NCBI RefSeq assembly: GCF_000346465.2
Contig: NC_034015.1
Coordinates: 13,933,507-13,997,506, forward strand
Reading direction: 5' to 3'
DNA from: Prunus persica
Taxonomy: Eukaryota; Streptophyta; Magnoliopsida; Rosales; Rosaceae
Length of the DNA stretch: 64,000 nt
In this document: piece by piece, positions 22,300 through 34,019 of the stretch
Layout: every line of letters begins with the position of its first letter
Numbering within the stretch: the first letter of the stretch is position 1
The notes under the pieces: generated by a model
Told to the model about the DNA's origin: nothing
What the model saw: only the letters and a program-made list of their open reading frames with translations
Databases searched by the model: none
Made by a program: the position numbers and the translations under genes

Positions 22300-25200
22300 T
22301 ATTTCCTCTTCTCCTTTAATTGTAAGCTTATAGTATTTGGTATCAACATGATGATGAGGGGCTAAGTGCCTTAGGTTAAGGTACCATTATCTTGATTACC
22401 ATGAGGCTGAATATGTAATTCTAATGAAGGGCTTGTTTGGGAGTGATTTTGGTAGGGCTAGAATCACTTATGGGGAGAAGTACATGGTGATAAACCTAAT
22501 CCAAACTTGAAGTGATCTCCTGCTGCTAAGCCTTATCTGTGTTTACTATTATATGTTATAGTTATCTTGTATAGGATAAATACCTTATTGATAATTATCT
22601 TGTAAAGAGTTTGTCTCCATGTAAACTTGTTAACCCTCTGTACATGAATTCTATATAAACACATGAACTGCTCACCTATCAATTGTGGGTTGAGTTTATT
22701 TGTTCTGGTTCATTCTTTAATATGGGAGGTGTTTCTCCATATAAATCACTTAAAACCACCTAAAGTAATTATTGGTCTATCTAGAAAAATGAGCATGTGC
22801 TTATTCATTAAAGAAAAAGAAAAGGAAAAAGTTCTCAAATAGTACTGCAATAAATAATTCTGTTATATCGATATCATCTTAATATGTTGTTGATATTGTA
22901 TCCTATTATTTCAATAGTAAACAATCCCAAAGATTCTTAACATGACATACATAAAATATCAGTGTTCAATCAATCTTGTCAATTTGCTACAATAATAATA
23001 GTGCCAAAGGAGAAAAACTTACATGCTTTGGAGTAAAAGGACATCTCGCAGGAGTAGAGAAAAAAAGAGAGGCACACAACTAATTCATACCACGAGTACA
23101 TGCAAAATTTTCCCTGGCAAAGGCCGGGCCAGGGTCAGTGTGACCTTATGAACATAATCTTGGATCATCCAACATGAACCCAACCTTAGTCTTAGTTGGA
23201 TCCAGCACATATGCTCAGTGTCGAAGACACCATTCATGTTAAGACATCTTGGGAAGAGTAATGTTCGTTCCTTAAGCTGCTGCCCTCATCGGTGTTCCTA
23301 CATTTGTTTCCTTTAGTTCCCATGGACGCCAACTGTTTTTCATAATATTGAATTCACTTGGGGAAAGGCCCAAGAGGTCAATGTTTATGTGAGAAAACTT
23401 TTCTTGTTTTTTCTAATGGTTGCCATGGATCTTAAGCAATGCTCAACCGTTTACACAATTAGACATTGACCGCTAAAATCCTTCTCACGTTTGTTACTGC
23501 TGGTTTCACACTGGAAACACCTATTTTTTTACTTTATAATATTGACCTCAATTAACTTATTATAGGTTCGTAGGCAGTCTAGGCTCAATCGTGCAAATTC
23601 GTTATACAAGGGTTGAAGTTGAAGACAATAAGACGTCATGTCACCCATATGCAAGATGCCTGTAATGTAGACTTCTCTCTATTGGGTTGTCTTGTGTAAC
23701 TTGTGTTCGGATTAAGAAAATCATTTGGATTTGTGTTAAGTACAAAATAATTCTCATTTGATCTATTTAATTAATCACATGGTTTTGCAATTCCTTATAT
23801 GATATTATTTAAACACAACTCGCATTAGAAATAGTCTAACATGTATAAGGAGATTAAAAAAAACATATAATCCTCGTTGGAAATGACCCGCTAGAAGGAT
23901 TGACTAGGACCACATTTGAATTAATAGATATTTAGTTATATACCCATTCTTAGCACTAGCAATATAAATAAACTCTACACTATTTAATTTCTATAAACAA
24001 ACCCAAAAAAAAACCCTTAAAAACGACATCTAGCCTTGTTGAATTTAATTTTGATTATTAAATTACTTTGATGTCATGTTAAGTGTTTGAGATTTTTTTT
24101 ATGAGGTTTGGGGTTGGGCTTATTTTAAGAAATCGATGATAGTTTTGTAATTTATAAGAAGTTCGAAGCCTATTTGTTATATTGTAAATGAGCTTTGGGT
24201 GTGTTTTCAAAGTTCATTTTATGTAGATTTTTTTTATAAATAATTTGGGCTCCTATATTGGACGTAATAGTGAATCCCTCTTGAATTAATGCACAAATTC
24301 AGCATGATAATATTTTCAGTTTGATTGGATCAAATGTGGTAGGCAGGGCTCATGGCTCATTCTCATTTAGTAACATTTTATATTTGATTTTTGTTTTTCT
24401 GTTAAGGAAATGAAGGGAAGAGAAAGAAGAGAACAAGTAGAAGAAATGTGAGAGAGGAGACAAACGGGGGAGTGCAAAAAATAGAACTAAAACTAAAACC
24501 AAAAACTGTTGCAAATTATTTTTAGATCTTAGTCACTCTCTTTTAACTACAAAAACAAAAAGTATAGAATAAACAATGGCATTTTAAATTTTTTTTTTTT
24601 CTTTTGGGTTACATTGGAAGGAGATCTTCAACCTATTCTAATCCTAAATCATCTTTTTATACTCTCGATCATAAATTGGGCTGACCAATATCGCTCCGCG
24701 TTCTAACGTTTTACGAAATCCAAAATCTAAGAAAATTTTGGTGGTGTCATTAACACTCTAATTTTACATTACACGCTTCAAATTCATGCACATGGTTTAC
24801 AGTAGACTCTCATTATGGAGTACATAAAACAAACAGAGGAGTCCTAATACCAGCGTCCAAACTCTAAACCCCTTTACAACCTATACAAGCAAATAAAAAT
24901 TTCTAACTGTTCTTCATTCTGCTCTTGATGAGCAATCTAGGCCGTCTATTCACTGCCCTTTTGTTAGGCCGGCCCTGTCCTGTTTGTTAGAGCAGAGTGT
25001 TTAGAGCAACACAAAAAGTTCAAGAAAATTGGAACAACAATAGGTAGAGAATTCTCATTTTTGTTCTTTTTTGTTTGGAAAAAATGACATATTCATTTCT
25101 TCTTTATTTTGGAGCAATTTCTTGGGATTATCAGGTTGGCTTTTTTGCTTTGGACTGATCAAAAGGCTGCATATTTATGCAAATTGCAATGTCATCCTTA

Positions 25201-25460
25201 AACAATTACATATTTTACCATCAACCCACACAGTGTTTTTGACCAGGCTAGCTCCCCCGCGGGTGATGTCATTGATTTGTGCGACTACACATATATTATA
25301 AAAGCATCCAAGAATCTCACTTATTCTACCATTCTTCCAGGTGTTCATTAATTAACTAGAACACATGATCATCTCCATCGCCATCTCCATCTCTCTCTTC
25401 TAGCAAGCAAAGCTTCCTTTTGTACAAAAAAAACCAGTTGCCTTCTCGAACTCAAACCCT
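22300..25460. other. Intergenic region between LysM gene 2 and the GDSL gene
   Basis: No gene seen. At about 22440-22790 a MITE-like stretch (GCTTGTTTGGGAGTGATTTTGG at its left) appears to be interrupted by an LTR-like insert. The remainder is AT-rich single-copy-looking sequence. Confidence 0.5.
22521..22733. mobile_element. Possible solo LTR or short non-autonomous element
   Basis: Begins TGCTGCTAAGCC, contains a TATA-like TCTATATAAACACATG near 22650, and is flanked by TCTCC on both sides (22516-22520, 22734-22738). The right terminus is not a canonical CA. Weak case resting on the 5-bp flank and LTR-like composition. Confidence 0.3.
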
Positions 25461-25467
25461 ACCAACC

Positions 25468-28377
25468 ATGGAAATAACTCAAACCCTCCTCCTCCTCCCA
25501 ACTCTCTGTCTCTTCTTCCTCCTCTCAGGTCCCAAACTCTCCCTCTGCATTAACATTTTACTGCTTAATTAATTACTTGTCTTTCTTTTTTTTAAAAAAA
25601 TTTAAAATTTTGATTTGCTTTTTCTTGTAGGGCAACAAGGTTTGCTAGTTTCAGCTGCTCACCACCTCCACCGCCACCACCACACACACCGCCACCTGTT
25701 TGATTGGCAGCCCACAAAGCTCTTTGTTTTTGGAGATTCATATTCTGACACAGGAAACAACAGAAAATCAGTGGCAAGTTCTTGGAAATATCCGTACGGA
25801 ATCACATTCCCAGGCAAACCCAGTGGCCGTTTCTCCGATGGCCGCGTCCTCACTGATTTCCTTGGTACCAACTCCAAAAATTCACCTCTCATTCTCTCTC
25901 TCTAATCATGTGCACTTCTCTGCTTTTTGGTGCAAAGTGTGAAAGCAATCAGCTTTTTCTTTTTTCTTTGCCTCTGTTTTTCTCTGTTTCTTCTCTGCTT
26001 TTGTGTATGATAAAAATACAGCAATACATTATTGTTGTGAATAGTATAGTGTTGGTGGGTTCCTCTTCCTCTTAAGATAATGGGCGCTTTGGGTGGTTTT
26101 CTTTTTATCTGTAAAAATGTTGCATTATTGGGTAAACTTTTTGCTTTTTCAGTCTCTCATATGTCTGGCTGAATTCTTACTTTCTCACGTGAGGTAGCTT
26201 CAAGCTTTGGACATTCTTCTCTGCATCTGCATTATTTACTCTTAATCTTAAACTTAAACCAGAGTTTTCTGTGTCAAGTTGTTAATTATCTACTTTGTTG
26301 TCTGAACCTTCTTTACCCCACACCCTGTCCTTGTTCTTTCTTTCAACCCTTCATGCTTACTTTTTCTTAGTGGTTAGTTAATCAATCTGATTTGTGCCCC
26401 TGCCTACACACTGTAGGTGTCGTGTAAAGTAAAGCAATGTTTGTGTCCTTTACCATCATGATTGAAAAGAACAACACTTTGGTGACTCAAAATTCCACTA
26501 CTTCTATTATAATTCCCCAATTGCCTGTAGTAACCACTCCACTAGAGCGATTCTTCTGTGGGGGTTGCCGTAAACGGCAGCACGAAGAATGGGGCCGGAT
26601 GGCACCCAAAATACAGGGGTTCAATCTTTGTGAGAGTGATCACATAGCCATGTGGTCCGGGTTGCCGGACATAAGAACTGCTCTAAATTCTCTTCATTAA
26701 AATGGCCTACTCCATTGTTTGCCTGTCACGTGACAAATTGAGTGGCATGTATCGTCCAATCAAAATATGTCATGTGTTATCCATCATGTATTACCTCCAC
26801 CAACATTAGCAGCTTAGTTTTCTCCCTGATTGTTATTGTTATTTGTTTCTTTTCTCAGTCACTTGTGTACTTGTATAAGTCGGTGCTATGCACAACAACA
26901 ATCCATCAAATTCAAATTAAACCTCTGAATTAACAAAAGATTTTATTTTTAAGTCACGTCCATATAATTTTATATAACACAGTTTGTTACACATGATGCA
27001 GCAAAGTTCATAGGTGTGAAGTCTCCACTACCATACAGATTTAGAAAAATCGGGGTCCAACATTTGAAACATGGAGTGAATTTTGCACATGGAGGCACAG
27101 GTGTGTTTAAGACCTTGGTTTTGGATCCTAACATGACAACCCAGATTGACTTCTTCCAGAACCTCATAAAAAATGACTCTGTCTTCACCCCCAAGGATCT
27201 CCACTTCTCCGTGGCCCTCGTCACAGTTTCCGGCAATGACTATGCAACTTATGTCGCCACAAATGGCTCTGTTCAGGTCAGCATATAAAATAATCCATAT
27301 ATCAAAATCTATTCAGAATTAGTATTCAATTAACAACAGAGATAAGAATCTACATGTGTATATTTTCATTTCAGTTTTCACCAAAAAAAGAAGTTTCATG
27401 TTGATAAAAATTGGAGATGCAAGTAATTAATTGAAAATTTTAAAGCACCAAGATTTGTCCCCAAAAAAAAAGAGAATTATTTTAAGTTGACTATGATAAT
27501 TCTGTCCAATTAAAAAGTTGACTAATATAAGGAGATGATGAGGGATTACAGATAATGGACATGGGCCTTGGGTGAGATTAGGTGGATCTCTCTGTGTTGT
27601 TGTGTGTTAATAAGTTAATAATAAGTATATATTTGAACTCTCTCTCGCTCTCTCTGTTTATCTGTGTGTTAATTACAGGGTTGGCAACCCTTCATCACAT
27701 CAGTAGTAAATCAATTGACTGTGAACTTGAAACGTATATATGACTTGGGAGTGAACAAAATAGTTGTCATAGCTCTTGAACCTCTGGGATGTCTCCCTCG
27801 GAGCACAGCCGAATTTTCTTTCCAAAAGTGCAATGGAACGGCGAACGCCCTAGTCGGTTTCCACAACCTCTTGTTGCAGCAAGCTGTGGCCAAGTTGAAC
27901 AACGAAACCAACTCTTCTTCTTTCCTCATTCTCGATCTTTATACCTCCTTCACATCTGTGTTCAAGAACAAAGGCGACCTAGGTGACTACTTACTCTCTC
28001 TCTCTCTCTCTCTCTCTCTGAGTCTCTCTTTAGCTTTCATATTATAAGAAATATCTGGCAAGACAACGTTACCCTTTGTGTTAGGTCACTTCTTTCTCTC
28101 TTCGGTTTTTATATTTCGGACCTAATACATGAACTATCAATAATTTCGTTCTTGTGCAGGAAGCATAAAGTTTGAGAACCCTTTGAGGCCATGTTGTGTT
28201 GGTGTAAGCAGTGGATATTATTGTGGGAGTCTGGATGCAAATGGCGCAAAGAAATATACCATTTGTCAAAACCCTGAATCTACATTCTTTTGGGACGATT
28301 CTCACCCTACCCAGCAGGGCTGGCGCGCTGTGTATTCTACTTTGCGATCCACACTTGAAGAGCTCTATACTAATTAA
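25468..28377 (+). CDS. GDSL esterase/lipase (At5g03610-like)
   Basis: Secreted SGNH-type hydrolase acting on ester bonds; substrate unknown. Exons: 25468-25528, 25631-25864, 27002-27276, 27679-27982, 28160-28377, all in phase, 363 residues, the normal family length. An N-terminal hydrophobic Leu-rich stretch (residues 5-20) is a signal peptide. Block I KLFVFGDSYSDTGNN carries catalytic Ser57; block II Gly is in NFAHGGTG; block III Asn in TVSGNDYATY; block V WDDSHPTQQG carries Asp337 and His340. A His-rich stretch at residues 31-42 between signal peptide and catalytic domain is unusual. Intron 2 is long (1.1 kb). The pseudogene copy at about 16640-21495 is its tandem duplicate. Confidence 0.93.
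26543..26685. mobile_element. Possible small MITE in GDSL intron 2
   Basis: Ends are imperfect inverted repeats (TAGAGCGATTCTT at the left, AAGAACTGCTCTA at the right, 143 bp apart). The body is GC-richer than the surrounding intron. No target duplication was identified, so this is tentative. Confidence 0.3.
27994..28019. repeat. (TC)n microsatellite in GDSL intron 4
   Basis: Thirteen TC units just after the exon 4 donor. Confidence 0.85.
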
Positions 28378-28593
28378 AGTTTCCAATTGAATATGTGTTT
28401 TAATTCTGTGTCAAACTAGTTAGCTTGTGTTGCATGCATTTTCATCTTAGATGTCTTTATGATTTGTTCATTTGTTAGGGTTTTGTCAGTCTCTTGTAAT
28501 AATAATATCGTATATATATACGGTTCGGGGCACAAGTGTTATGCATTTAAATGCAAGTTGCAAGAAATCATTTCAGCCATTGCAAACTCTTTT

Positions 28594-28711
28594 TTTTATT
28601 TTTGGTACATATCACGAGGTGTCCCCACATCCGAAGGGTGGGATTAATCTCCGCTCGGGGTTCGGCTTGCCTTTGTCCACAAAGTGCTTCCAACAGGTTC
28701 CGAACTCATTA
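28594..28711 (-). mobile_element. 5'-truncated SINE copy
   Basis: On the minus strand the sequence ends ACCTCGTGATATG followed by an A-rich tail, and it matches the longer copy at 33043-33220. Direct repeats CAAACTCTTTT flank it (28583-28593 and 28712-28722), as expected for target-primed insertion. About 60 bases of the 5' part of the longer copy are missing. Confidence 0.65.
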
Positions 28712-29037
28712 CAAACTCTTTTTCGTTATTATATATAAGCCCACAAATATTCTTGATGTCTTCAATGTAGAGATGCTTGTCTAATCCTGGCCGCCTTCGA
28801 CTTAGGGTTAGTTTAGGGTTGCTGTCACTTTAATAAAATAAAAAATTAATTATGATGTGCTTTGAAAATAATTAGCTATAAAATAAAGTAGCTCTATGTT
28901 TGGTAAACAAGTATTTTAAGGTGTTGTTAGTACAAAAAGCAGTGTCAAAATCGTTTGGTAAATTTTAATATAAAACTGTTGTAATTGTAAATAATGACTA
29001 AAATAGACACGATATTGAAAATGTTATGAGCTAATTA

Positions 29038-29215
29038 TGTGGTGGTGGTGGTGATAGAGATGGAGGTGAGGGTGGTGGTGAAAGAGGTGGAGGATGAGGT
29101 GGTGGTTGTGGTGGTGGTGGTGGCGGAGGAGGAGGAGAAGGATGTGGTGTTGGAGGTGGTGATGTGGTGGAGGTGATGAAGGTAGTGGTGGAGTTGGATG
29201 TAGAGGTGGAGTGGT
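29038..29215. repeat. Degenerate (GGT)n microsatellite
   Basis: Imperfect GGTGGT/GGAGGT repeats. Open frames here (for example a Ser/Thr/His-rich one on the minus strand) are by-products of the repeat. Confidence 0.85.
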
Positions 29216-29686
29216 GTCATTTTTAAAAATTAATGATGGTATTTTGAGAATTAAAATAATTCATTAAAGGCTTATCTCTGCTTCTTTTGAAATCTATTTT
29301 TACCACCCACCTTAAATTGCTTAACTTTAAAGTGAAGTAGGTTTTTGGCGAAAAAAAAAAAAATCCCAAATAGGGCCAGTCTTTTTTCACTAAATTTCTA
29401 TCATTTTTCCTTAGAAAAAGAAAAGAAAAAGAAAAAGAAAAAGAAAGAGTGATCTTGATGAATTGCAAAAGTTCAGGCCTACAATCTTTCTGCAATTGGG
29501 CTTTTCTCTGTTCTTTCAAATTTCAATCATACGCAATACACAAACCACAAAGCCCCTAGTAGGCTGGCTAGTTCTCGTTCTAAAGCCAACCACACATTGC
29601 GTCTTCTCGTCTGACTGTTTCTTTTTTCCTCTTCCTTTTTTTGTAAAAACATTATTTTTAGCCTTCATCAGAAGTAATTAAGTGGT

Positions 29687-30161
29687 TGTTTGGTAACAAA
29701 TTTCGTTTTCAAATTTCAAAAAAGTGAAATGTAGTTTTCAAAATTATCCTCTTTTTTTTTTATATAAACAGCTTGAAAGTGTTTTCTTTTTTTTTTTTTT
29801 TTTTTGCGTTTCTTTCCTTATTCACTAATTTTAGATTACCATATATGAAATGCACCTCAGTTAACAAAATTTGGTCTTTTGGACCTCCCGACTTGAGCTC
29901 AGCCGCTCGATTTCTATGTTTAGCTGCAGACCAAGTCTAAGCCTCAGAACCCCCAGATACAAAATACACACACAAAAATCATTCTAATTCCAAATAATTC
30001 ACCGAAAAATACTAAGAACTCTTTACAACATACACTTTTATTCTATGATCTCAAATTCACAATTTAACCCCCAAAAAATTCCACTTCCAAGTTCCCTAAA
30101 CAACGTTTGTTCTGTTTTCACTTTTCACTTGTTTTGAAAACTAAAATTAATTACCAAACAA
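29687..30161. mobile_element. MITE-like repeat with TTGTTTGGTAA ends
   Basis: Left end TTGTTTGGTAAC and right end inverted TTACCAAACAA, followed inward on both sides by related GTTTTCAAA and AAGTGAAA tracts. The central part (about 29900-30100) is related in inverted orientation to about 45250-45430, so this is a dispersed family. Superfamily unknown. Confidence 0.55.
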
Positions 30162-33042
30162 GTTTTCAGTTTTTAGAAAATGAAAACGGCCTAAAGGATG
30201 ACTAGCTACATATTGTATGCGCACGTGCTAAACTCTCTTACGCTAATTAATATTGTATACACTCAACTTTGACTATCTTGTGGATAAACCAAATATATGA
30301 AGTTGATTTGCTCCTTCAACATAAAAATGATGACGAAAAAGAAGGCTAAGGAACTTGACTAAAACTTAATTTACTAACTTTGAATCTGTGGAGGTTTTAA
30401 TAAGGAGAAATAAGATGTTTGATATCTAATGCGCTTGGGCCCAAAATTCATTCGGCCAATCAGTTTATTAAGAGACTGGTTTTATTTGATCTTCTCCACT
30501 TACACCTTCTGCAACAGAAATAAGTGCTCGAACCTTCTATATTGGGGAAAAAATCCAAGACCACTTTTGTTATTGTGAGGCCAGTCTTGGTCCCCAAGTC
30601 AATCATCATAACTTGACTCTTAAGTCTTAAAGCTAGTGGTTGAGAGTGAAACCAAATGTATATATGGTAATGGGACAATGGACGAGGTGGTGCCACTGCG
30701 ACATATAGATATGGTCCACGTGGACATTTCACATTTAGGTTTGGTGGTAATGGGAATATAAAAGTCTTTGGTTTAATTACCAAGAGTTGATACGTACAAT
30801 ATGGCTACATTTAGCCCATCATTGGACTTTTGCAATTGCACATTGTCTGGGCAAGTTTACTTATAAGTAGTAGGTTTCCTGCGTTTACTTATACATAAGA
30901 AATTATTTATTAGGCGAAAGTTTCATCTTAAAATCCTTAATTATATTAAAAAAATGAGAAAACGAATCAATTAAAATGAGATTGTTGATTCGATTTCCAT
31001 TCGTATAAAAGCCGTGTTAAAGTCTCTTATCACATATGATGCAATTGGGCCATCGTTTCTTAAACTCTATCAAGCTACTGCCATATTTATATATGTATTT
31101 CTTACCTCCACCAACACCACCTGAAGCTTCATTTTAGGTAATTGATGACTTGGGCTATGGCGATGGACAGAATTACTTAAGAGTAAATTCAAGAAACTAG
31201 TGACACCTATAGCCGTGTTTGTGTTTGTTTTTGTTTTGTGTACTACTTGCTGCTTGCTTGTTGCTACTATAAATATATATTTGTGTGTTGTCCAATCACA
31301 TTATTTATGATCATTCTGCAGCTTCCTGTTTCTTTCTGGATTTTTAGGTGTGCTGCTTAGTCCTTTTCTTATATATCATGCGCCCCATCTCCATTATTTT
31401 TCAAGATTTAAGCCCACCACAAGTTTAAAAAAATCAATATCTTTTAGCTTCCAAGTTACTTTCAGCTTCATCAGCTTCATGTTCTCTTCCTAAAAAAATG
31501 TCTAAGTGGTTGTCTGAGTTAGCATTACATGAATAATGGTACGTCTCTAACTTATGCGACCATAGTTGATTTGTTATGTCTAAGTTCTGTCTCGGTGTCA
31601 TTTATTTTTAACAAGTAAGATAATGATACTGTTTTAAGTTACTAAAGTGTTGCGTTAGGTGGCTAAAATTTTGAAATAAATTTATGGTCACTGATCACAA
31701 TCTGAACAATTAATGTTGATCTTATCTAAACTTGACTGGCATATCTTTCTTTTATTCGAATATGAGTTTTTTTACCTCACGCATGAAAGTGATACATGAA
31801 ACAGACACACACATGAACAGATATATTAATTGATGATATTGGCAGTGGCAGTGCCGGCACAGCCGCACAGATATATGTTAAATATATTTCTTCAATTCTT
31901 TCTATGCTTAATGAGTCTGATGTTTAGTCTTTAATATATTTTCAATGGTTGTTTTCAGCTTTAAATAGTAAGTTTTCAGGAAGATTAGCTCAATGAAGAA
32001 ACGTTTTCCTTAATCCCAAAATAAAAACGCTTTTATTAAGAAACGATTGTGAGGACATGACATTTTCTTTAGAGTTTACTCATGCGGATGATGTTTCTAT
32101 AGATATAATATAGAGCAAACAATTTTCCAAATGAAAGTTCAACATGAATTAATGAATGACAACTAGGATGTTTTACATTGAACAATACATGTGCTTTATG
32201 TTTATGGCATTGATCATCAAATTATCACGCGAGCAATGCTAAGCATACCAACTATTCTAATCACATGAAGGGGGTTTGAATTCAGATGTAAAAGAACAGG
32301 CACACTATCTTAGCCAACTAACCTAACTCACATTTGCATTATTACGAAAGTTTTATTTTGGGTATTCTTAGTTCAATAGAAATATGCATTATTGTCCATG
32401 ATTGTTCATTTGTTAAAACAAATCCACCTTGGGGTGCTGTAGACGTATACCATGAACGTCACCTACACATTATTTTGGTCAATGATTGTATGATATTTTT
32501 GCTTGTGGTGTGCCTCAGTTTATGAACACATGTTATCCTGAGCCTGACAAAACAAAACAAAAATCAACATATTATTCCCAAACAAAAGAAAAGAACATGT
32601 AGGTCTTGAGTTTAATAATCAAAGCATGTTCATCGGATAATATAGCAATCTTACTTTTTATACTCAACTTGATAAAGCTGTTTTTTTTGTTTTTTTAAAA
32701 GTGTTTGTAATGAACTTTTTCAAGTGTCATGCATGATAGGGGTCTTGTTGGTATATACTCCTCTATATAAAGGAGAAACAAAGCCTTAACTATCTTTTGG
32801 ACCAACCCAACAGCCAAATAACCAATTAATCTCATACGCCAAAACTTCTCTTTAATTTCATACAACAAACAAACAAAAATTCCAATTATATTATATATAT
32901 ATATGTATGTATATATATATATATGTATGTATGTATGGAGGTTCATTCTAATGCTCCCCCGGCTTATTTTTATATCATATTAGAATTTCAGCATCTATGG
33001 CATCCCTTAACGTAGGATACTCTCAGCATCTTCCACATACTT

Positions 33043-33220
33043 TTTTTTTAAAATTTTTTTTATAAATACCACGAGGTATTCCCATATTCGAAGGGTGAGA
33101 TTAATTCCCACTCGGAATTCAGCTTGTCACTGGCCACAAGTGCTTCCAACGAATTTCCAACTCCTGCAATTGAGGTACTAGGTAGTTCGTCAGCTGAAAA
33201 TAACAGTTTGTCACCGCATA
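33043..33220 (-). mobile_element. SINE with 12-bp target duplication
   Basis: Exact direct repeats TTCCACATACTT flank it (33031-33042 and 33221-33232). On the minus strand it runs from GGTGACAAACTG through a tRNA-box-A-like ACCTCAATTGCAGGAGTTGG, a box-B-like TTCGAATATGGG and ends CCTCGTGGTATTTATAAAAA with an A-rich tail. Its 3' half is shared with 28594-28711. Box assignments are tentative; the flanking duplication and tail are seen directly. Confidence 0.7.
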
Positions 33221-33704
33221 TTCCACATACTTAAATAAAAGGAAAATTAGAAAAATAGAAAAACTCACAAACGCCACCTACGCAACAACCCCCACCCCCT
33301 CCTCTTTCTTTTGGCTCTCCCTAGGCCCTTTTGGTTTTTGTCAGCCCCACCCATTTTCTCCCCATCACTCTTTACCCTTCTACCTTGCTAATACCTTGGT
33401 CTAGTTTCAGTATAAATTTTTAGGGAAACTGATTGACTCGTATCGGGTATAAATCTACAATACACAGTACATTGTCTGTATTTTTTTTAATATTACGAAA
33501 TATCAAAAAGTTTCGACGAACATATCGGAATTGTAACAACAGAGTTATAGTTGCACCAATACCAAACACTCCTTTCTCCACAACTTAGCTGGTGCTGCTG
33601 TTGTTTTTTGACCAGGCGTGAGGGGTGCAAATAAATATCCACCCAACTTCCAAGAGAGACTAAACATAAGATCCCAGACCGCTTCGTACAGATAAGAATA
33701 AACC

Positions 33705-33710
33705 CACGTG
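33705..33710. promoter_or_regulatory. G-box upstream of the CYP94C1-like gene
   Basis: CACGTG about 310 bases before the ATG at 34020. G-boxes are bound by MYC2-type bHLH factors, and jasmonate induction is known for CYP94 genes, so this is a plausible jasmonate-response element. Confidence 0.4.
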
Positions 33711-34019
33711 AGCGAGCGCCTACAGTACTTTTCATTAAATTTGTATGGAAGATGCCTCTAGGCGCACGGGTTGTTCATGTTCTTATTTTATCTCACTTTC
33801 CACACTGTTCAATAATTTATGTTTGCAAGTGGAAACATATACCAACAGAGAAAGTCACTGACCTAAAAATTAATCACTGTCCCAACCGATAAAAATTTAA
33901 ACAAAAAAAACAAAAAACTCGTACAATCGCATATATAATAATACAAATATATATACGCTGCAACATGCTCTCATGATCTCTCTTCTCTTCCACCTCCTTT
34001 TTATCTTTATCGATCTCCA

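Larger units (their letters stand above)
28730..33030. other. Intergenic region between the GDSL and P450 genes
   Basis: No gene seen in 4.3 kb. It contains a GGT-rich microsatellite (29038-29215), a MITE-like repeat (29687-30161), a perfect 12-bp palindrome GTCCACGTGGAC at 30714-30725 with a G-box core, and (AT)n/GTAT runs at 32890-32938. Confidence 0.55.

Noticed and set aside
26437..26700. 87-codon open frame in GDSL intron 2
   Set aside because: No recognised domain, lies within an intron and overlaps a possible MITE.
29035..29220. Ser/Thr/His-rich minus-strand frame
   Set aside because: Produced by the GGT microsatellite.
32334..32525. 63-codon open frame in the 28-34 kb intergenic region
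   Set aside because: No domain, no splice context, AT-rich surroundings.
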